Positions 61,593 to 64,000 of a stretch of DNA of 64,000 nt are shown here, in pieces. The notes beneath the pieces were generated by a model. That model made no database searches. It was not told the origin of the DNA and worked only from the letters and a program-made list of their open reading frames with translations. Numbering within the stretch: position 1 is the stretch's first letter; every line of letters starts with the position of its first letter. The stretch lies in the NCBI GenBank assembly GCA_003598175.1, contig QZKN01000151.1, positions 18,897 to 82,896 of the forward strand. The letters run 5' to 3'. A program made the translations under genes and the position numbers. The stretch is from Candidatus Omnitrophota bacterium. GTDB lineage: Bacteria; Hinthialibacterota; Hinthialibacteria; Hinthialibacterales; Hinthialibacteraceae.

Positions 61593-61741
61593 TTCATTTA
61601 TTGTTCCTGGAAAATGTAACGCCGCCGTCACGGCAGCAATTCCGGCAGGATGCCGGCGTTCCATTCAGGATGTGAAAATCGAGAAAATTGTATTGACAAA
61701 TTCATGAAAACGTAAGTTGAAACGAAGCCTTGAGCACACTT

Positions 61742-62107
61742 TTATTGCCGGGATAAGGTATCTTGAAATTTTTGGAGGAGAAATTCGCTCGTAAATGGTT
61801 TGACGACATAATTGTTCACGCCGGCCTTCAACGCCATCAGGATGTTGTTCTTGTCCACGTTCGTCGTCACCATGATGATTTTTACTTTTTTGTCGTTCAA
61901 CCGGATTTTCTTTACCGCATCCACTCCGTTCATGTTGGGCATGAACATATCCATGAAAATTACGTCAAATGGCTGCTCCTTGAATTTCATGACAGCTTCC
62001 TTGCCATCTTCCGCTTCGTGGAATTCAATGTTCCCCACTTTCGAAGAGAGAAGATTGATGATCAATCTTCGCATGGTGGATGAATCATCGACAACCAGGA
62101 TTTTCAT
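61742..62107 (-). CDS. CheY-like single-domain response regulator
   Basis: 121 residues, receiver only. The acidic pair is Asp7/Asp8 (LVVDDSSTMRRLI), the phospho-acceptor is Asp53 (VIFMDMFMPNMNG), Thr81/Thr82 sit in IIMVTTNVDKN, and Lys103 in NYVVKPFTS. There is no output domain, so it acts by protein binding, as in chemotaxis or phosphorelays. The DDSSTMRRLI start is frequent in chemotaxis-type CheY proteins, but no che genes are nearby. About 200 bp upstream holds no gene. Confidence 0.9.
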   Translation of the reverse strand: MKILVVDDSSTMRRLIINLLSSKVGNIEFHEAEDGKEAVMKFKEQPFDVIFMDMFMPNMNGVDAVKKIRLNDKKVKIIMVTTNVDKNNILMALKAGVNNYVVKPFTSEFLLQKFQDTLSRQ

Positions 62108-62308
62108 GACGGTATTTCACCAAAATGGTTTGAAAAATAAGGTTTAATAAAGCGATTGTAAAAGAGATTGAAAAGGTGGTAAAGGAGAAAAAAAGGATTG
62201 GAACGGAGTACAGACATTTTTTCCGCATGTAGATGCAATCAACAAAGAAAAAGGTGGGCTGCGTCATGCAAAGAACCCACCTTGTATGCATTCATGCGGA
62301 TCCTGTTT

Positions 62309-63535
62309 TTATTCTGACGGCATAGTCTTCGACAAATCGCGAATACGAATATTTTTCCACCACACATGAGCCGGCGTGTCGCCTTTGAAACTGTGAACCT
62401 GCAAAGCGATAAATCCTTCCTTGGTCATGTCATCGGTTAAATCCGCCGTGGGCACGCCGTTGATCCAGGTCATGATCTTATCGCCGTAGCAAAGCACGCG
62501 ATACGTGTTCCATTCGTTGTTTTTAAACGCTTTTCGCCCTTCTTCGTTGTCCTTCAAATCGCACAACCATCCGCGGCGCGCTTCGTCATAAATACCGCCG
62601 CTCCATGCGCGATCGGAGGGATTGATCTCGACCTGATAACCGTGCACGCGTCCGTTTTGATACTCTTTCAAACTTTGGCTGCGAATTTGGACGCCGGAAT
62701 TCAGGCGTGGATCGCATTTGACGTCAAATTCCAGTTCGAAATCGGAATAATGTTTTTTCGTGCACAAAAACGAGTTGGCGCTGCCTTCCACCGTCGTTCC
62801 GACGATGACCTCGTCCTCGATTTCGAATTTGGCGGTCCCATTGAGTTGTTCCCAACCTTCCAAATCCTTGCCATTGAAAAGCGGTTGCCATGCGGGCGTG
62901 TCCGGCAGGGGCTTTACGCGGATATTTTTATAATAGATTGTGCTGCCGGGATCGTGTCCCTGTAGTGCGAAGGTGCCGCTGGACAATGATTTTTCGGATT
63001 TTTTCGCCTCGGCGGGTTCGATGAAGTTCACCACCATCTTGCCATTCACCAAAATCGCGACGTGATCGCCCCATACGATGACATGTTCGGTAAACCATTC
63101 ATTATCCTTCGCATAGGCTTCATAAACGTCTTTCGTGTTGTAAAGGCTGCCGGTTTTGCGCGGATCGGAGGCGTAGGAGTTGTTCACCTGCACTTCATAT
63201 CCCTTACGCGGCCAGCCGTCTTTTTGATAGGTGGTGTGAAAAAAGATGCCGCCGTTGGAGTTGGGTTTTGTCATCACATCCACTTTCAACTCGAAATTGG
63301 TGAAATTGTGGTTCAACACATCGCCCATGTAAAACAGGTGGCAGCGCGGACCTTTCGCGACGATGGCGCCGTCTTGAATACTGAAGGTGTCCGGATTATC
63401 GGTGGTTTTTTCCCAGCCGGCGAAACTCTCGCCGTCGAAGAGGGATATCCAACCCTCTTCCGCCGCTTGTGCGGAAATGCTTGCCAATCCCACCATGCAG
63501 AGACAAATCCATGTCGCTTTCATTTTTTGTTGCAT
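62309..63535 (-). CDS. Secreted tandem DUF1080 (3-keto-disaccharide hydrolase-type) protein
   Basis: 408 residues from the ATG at 63535 with GGAG nine bases upstream; a TTG at 63541 is possible. A signal peptide ([20 protein letters not shown]) is followed by two DUF1080 domains: about 25-205 ([40 protein letters not shown]) and about 215-400 ([59 protein letters not shown]). The fold is a concanavalin-like beta-sandwich (PF06439). Members of this family act on 3-keto-sugar glycosides or bind glycans; both domains keep the SGV/IFF and Trp residues. It is divergent from the ThuA-like gene at 63722, a pair frequently seen in Planctomycetota. Confidence 0.9.
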   Translation of the reverse strand: MQQKMKATWICLCMVGLASISAQAAEEGWISLFDGESFAGWEKTTDNPDTFSIQDGAIVAKGPRCHLFYMGDVLNHNFTNFELKVDVMTKPNSNGGIFFHTTYQKDGWPRKGYEVQVNNSYASDPRKTGSLYNTKDVYEAYAKDNEWFTEHVIVWGDHVAILVNGKMVVNFIEPAEAKKSEKSLSSGTFALQGHDPGSTIYYKNIRVKPLPDTPAWQPLFNGKDLEGWEQLNGTAKFEIEDEVIVGTTVEGSANSFLCTKKHYSDFELEFDVKCDPRLNSGVQIRSQSLKEYQNGRVHGYQVEINPSDRAWSGGIYDEARRGWLCDLKDNEEGRKAFKNNEWNTYRVLCYGDKIMTWINGVPTADLTDDMTKEGFIALQVHSFKGDTPAHVWWKNIRIRDLSKTMPSE

Positions 63536-63651
63536 TATCAAATTCTCCTTTTTTAAAATGAAATGAAAACCGAGTCTATAAACACTTTATCACCATTGCC
63601 TATCAACGGAAGATTGCCAGGCGATGAAAAGGGATGGGCGAGAGTATCCGC

Positions 63652-63681
63652 TTCCGCGCCGGCGTAAGTCCATGCTATAAT
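63652..63681 (+). promoter_or_regulatory. Candidate promoter for the ThuA-like gene
   Basis: A perfect TATAAT (63676-63681) with TTCCGC (63652-63657) at 18-base spacing, about 40 bp before the ATG at 63722. The -35 is poor. Confidence 0.4.
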
Positions 63682-63721
63682 CAGCGCGATTTGAATTTCA
63701 GGGATGAAGAAAGGATTCATT

Positions 63722-64000
63722 ATGTTCAATCATCAGTGCAAACCAACCATTTTTCGTTACTTGATCGCAGGTTGTTTTTTCGTGACGGCGCTTTCTGCCA
63801 ACGCCGCCGATCCGTGGGCGGTTTTGAAAGGCCAGGACGGGCCGGGCAAGGGCAAGCACATCGTTTTCGTAACCGGCGACGAGGAATATCGATCGGAAGA
63901 ATCCATGCCGCAGCTGGCGAAAATTCTGGCGACGCATCACGGTTTCCAATGCACCGTCTTGTTTGCCATCGATCGCGGCGATGGAACCATCAATCCCCAG
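63722..64000 (+). CDS. Secreted ThuA-like domain protein (3' end beyond window)
   Basis: The first 93 codons are in the window. The ATG at 63722 follows AAAGGA. A signal peptide ([18 protein letters not shown]) is followed by [39 protein letters not shown] and DRGDGTIN. This is the usual start of ThuA-like (PF06283) secreted proteins of Planctomycetota and Verrucomicrobiota. ThuA proteins have a glutamine-amidotransferase-like fold and are linked to disaccharide use; the catalytic part is beyond the edge. It is divergent from the DUF1080 gene, in line with a shared role in keto-sugar breakdown. Confidence 0.65.
   Translation, partial: MFNHQCKPTIFRYLIAGCFFVTALSANAADPWAVLKGQDGPGKGKHIVFVTGDEEYRSEESMPQLAKILATHHGFQCTVLFAIDRGDGTINPQ

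Overview
The window reads as chromosome from a diderm bacterium of roughly 50% GC. A TonB-dependent receptor, a complete apolipoprotein N-acyltransferase and a heptosyltransferase-type GT9 protein all imply an outer membrane. A secreted DUF1080 protein, a ThuA-like protein, a UROD-family protein, a GH106-like glycosidase, a CotH/lamin-tail protein, a ceramidase-like protein and secreted NHL/PKD/fibro-slime proteins resemble the gene content of Planctomycetota-like or candidate phyla such as Hydrogenedentota or Sumerlaeota. The phylum cannot be fixed from the sequence alone. No phage, transposase, integrase, rRNA operon or CRISPR array was found.

Region by region. 1-9.4 kb: an edge-truncated secreted ADP-ribosylglycohydrolase-like gene, a DUF6259 glycosidase-like protein, a TonB-dependent receptor flanked by inverted copies of a short hairpin repeat, glycerate kinase overlapping trkA, and an Nramp-family transporter lacking the canonical metal motifs. 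9.4-23.7 kb: a 2.3-kaa secreted NHL/PKD-like/fibro-slime protein converging on lnt, a second secreted protein sharing an unrecognised domain with the giant, a ceramidase-like hydrolase, a BrxC/YtxJ-like thiol protein and an HExxH metallopeptidase. 23.9-31.7 kb: a bactofilin fused to a glycogen-binding-like domain, a beta-helix protein split by one in-frame stop, an SDR protein, and a two-component pair (propeller sensor kinase plus NarL-type regulator).

31.9-35.6 kb is a ferrous iron uptake cluster: DtxR-like regulator, feoA, feoB and a tiny Cys-rich Feo-associated protein. 35.7-38.9 kb pairs a PEP-synthase-like protein that has an unfamiliar C-terminus with a double-CBS protein. 39-42.5 kb is a membrane protein-folB-recG operon. 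42.8-51.4 kb holds a CotH/lamin-tail protein, a PHP-SMC-like ATPase coupled to an AlbA/Schlafen-type protein (candidate defence operon), and a PMT-type glycosyltransferase. 51.8-64 kb holds tRNA-Leu(CAA), a UROD-family/amidohydrolase divergent pair, a GH106-like glycosidase, a DUF6883/DUF4926 pair resembling toxin-antitoxin modules, an OPA-family transporter with an inserted domain, a GT9 transferase, PrsW, a CheY-like protein, a tandem DUF1080 protein and the start of a ThuA-like protein.

The most unusual signals are: a 43-bp element with a central dyad present in three ungapped, same-orientation copies, each upstream of a minus-strand gene; the domain shared by the giant protein and the 673-aa secreted protein; the fibro-slime domain inserted into a PKD-like repeat; the bactofilin-CBM48-like fusion; and the PHP-ATPase/AlbA operon. 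Functions are inferred by reading translated motifs; no database search was possible.
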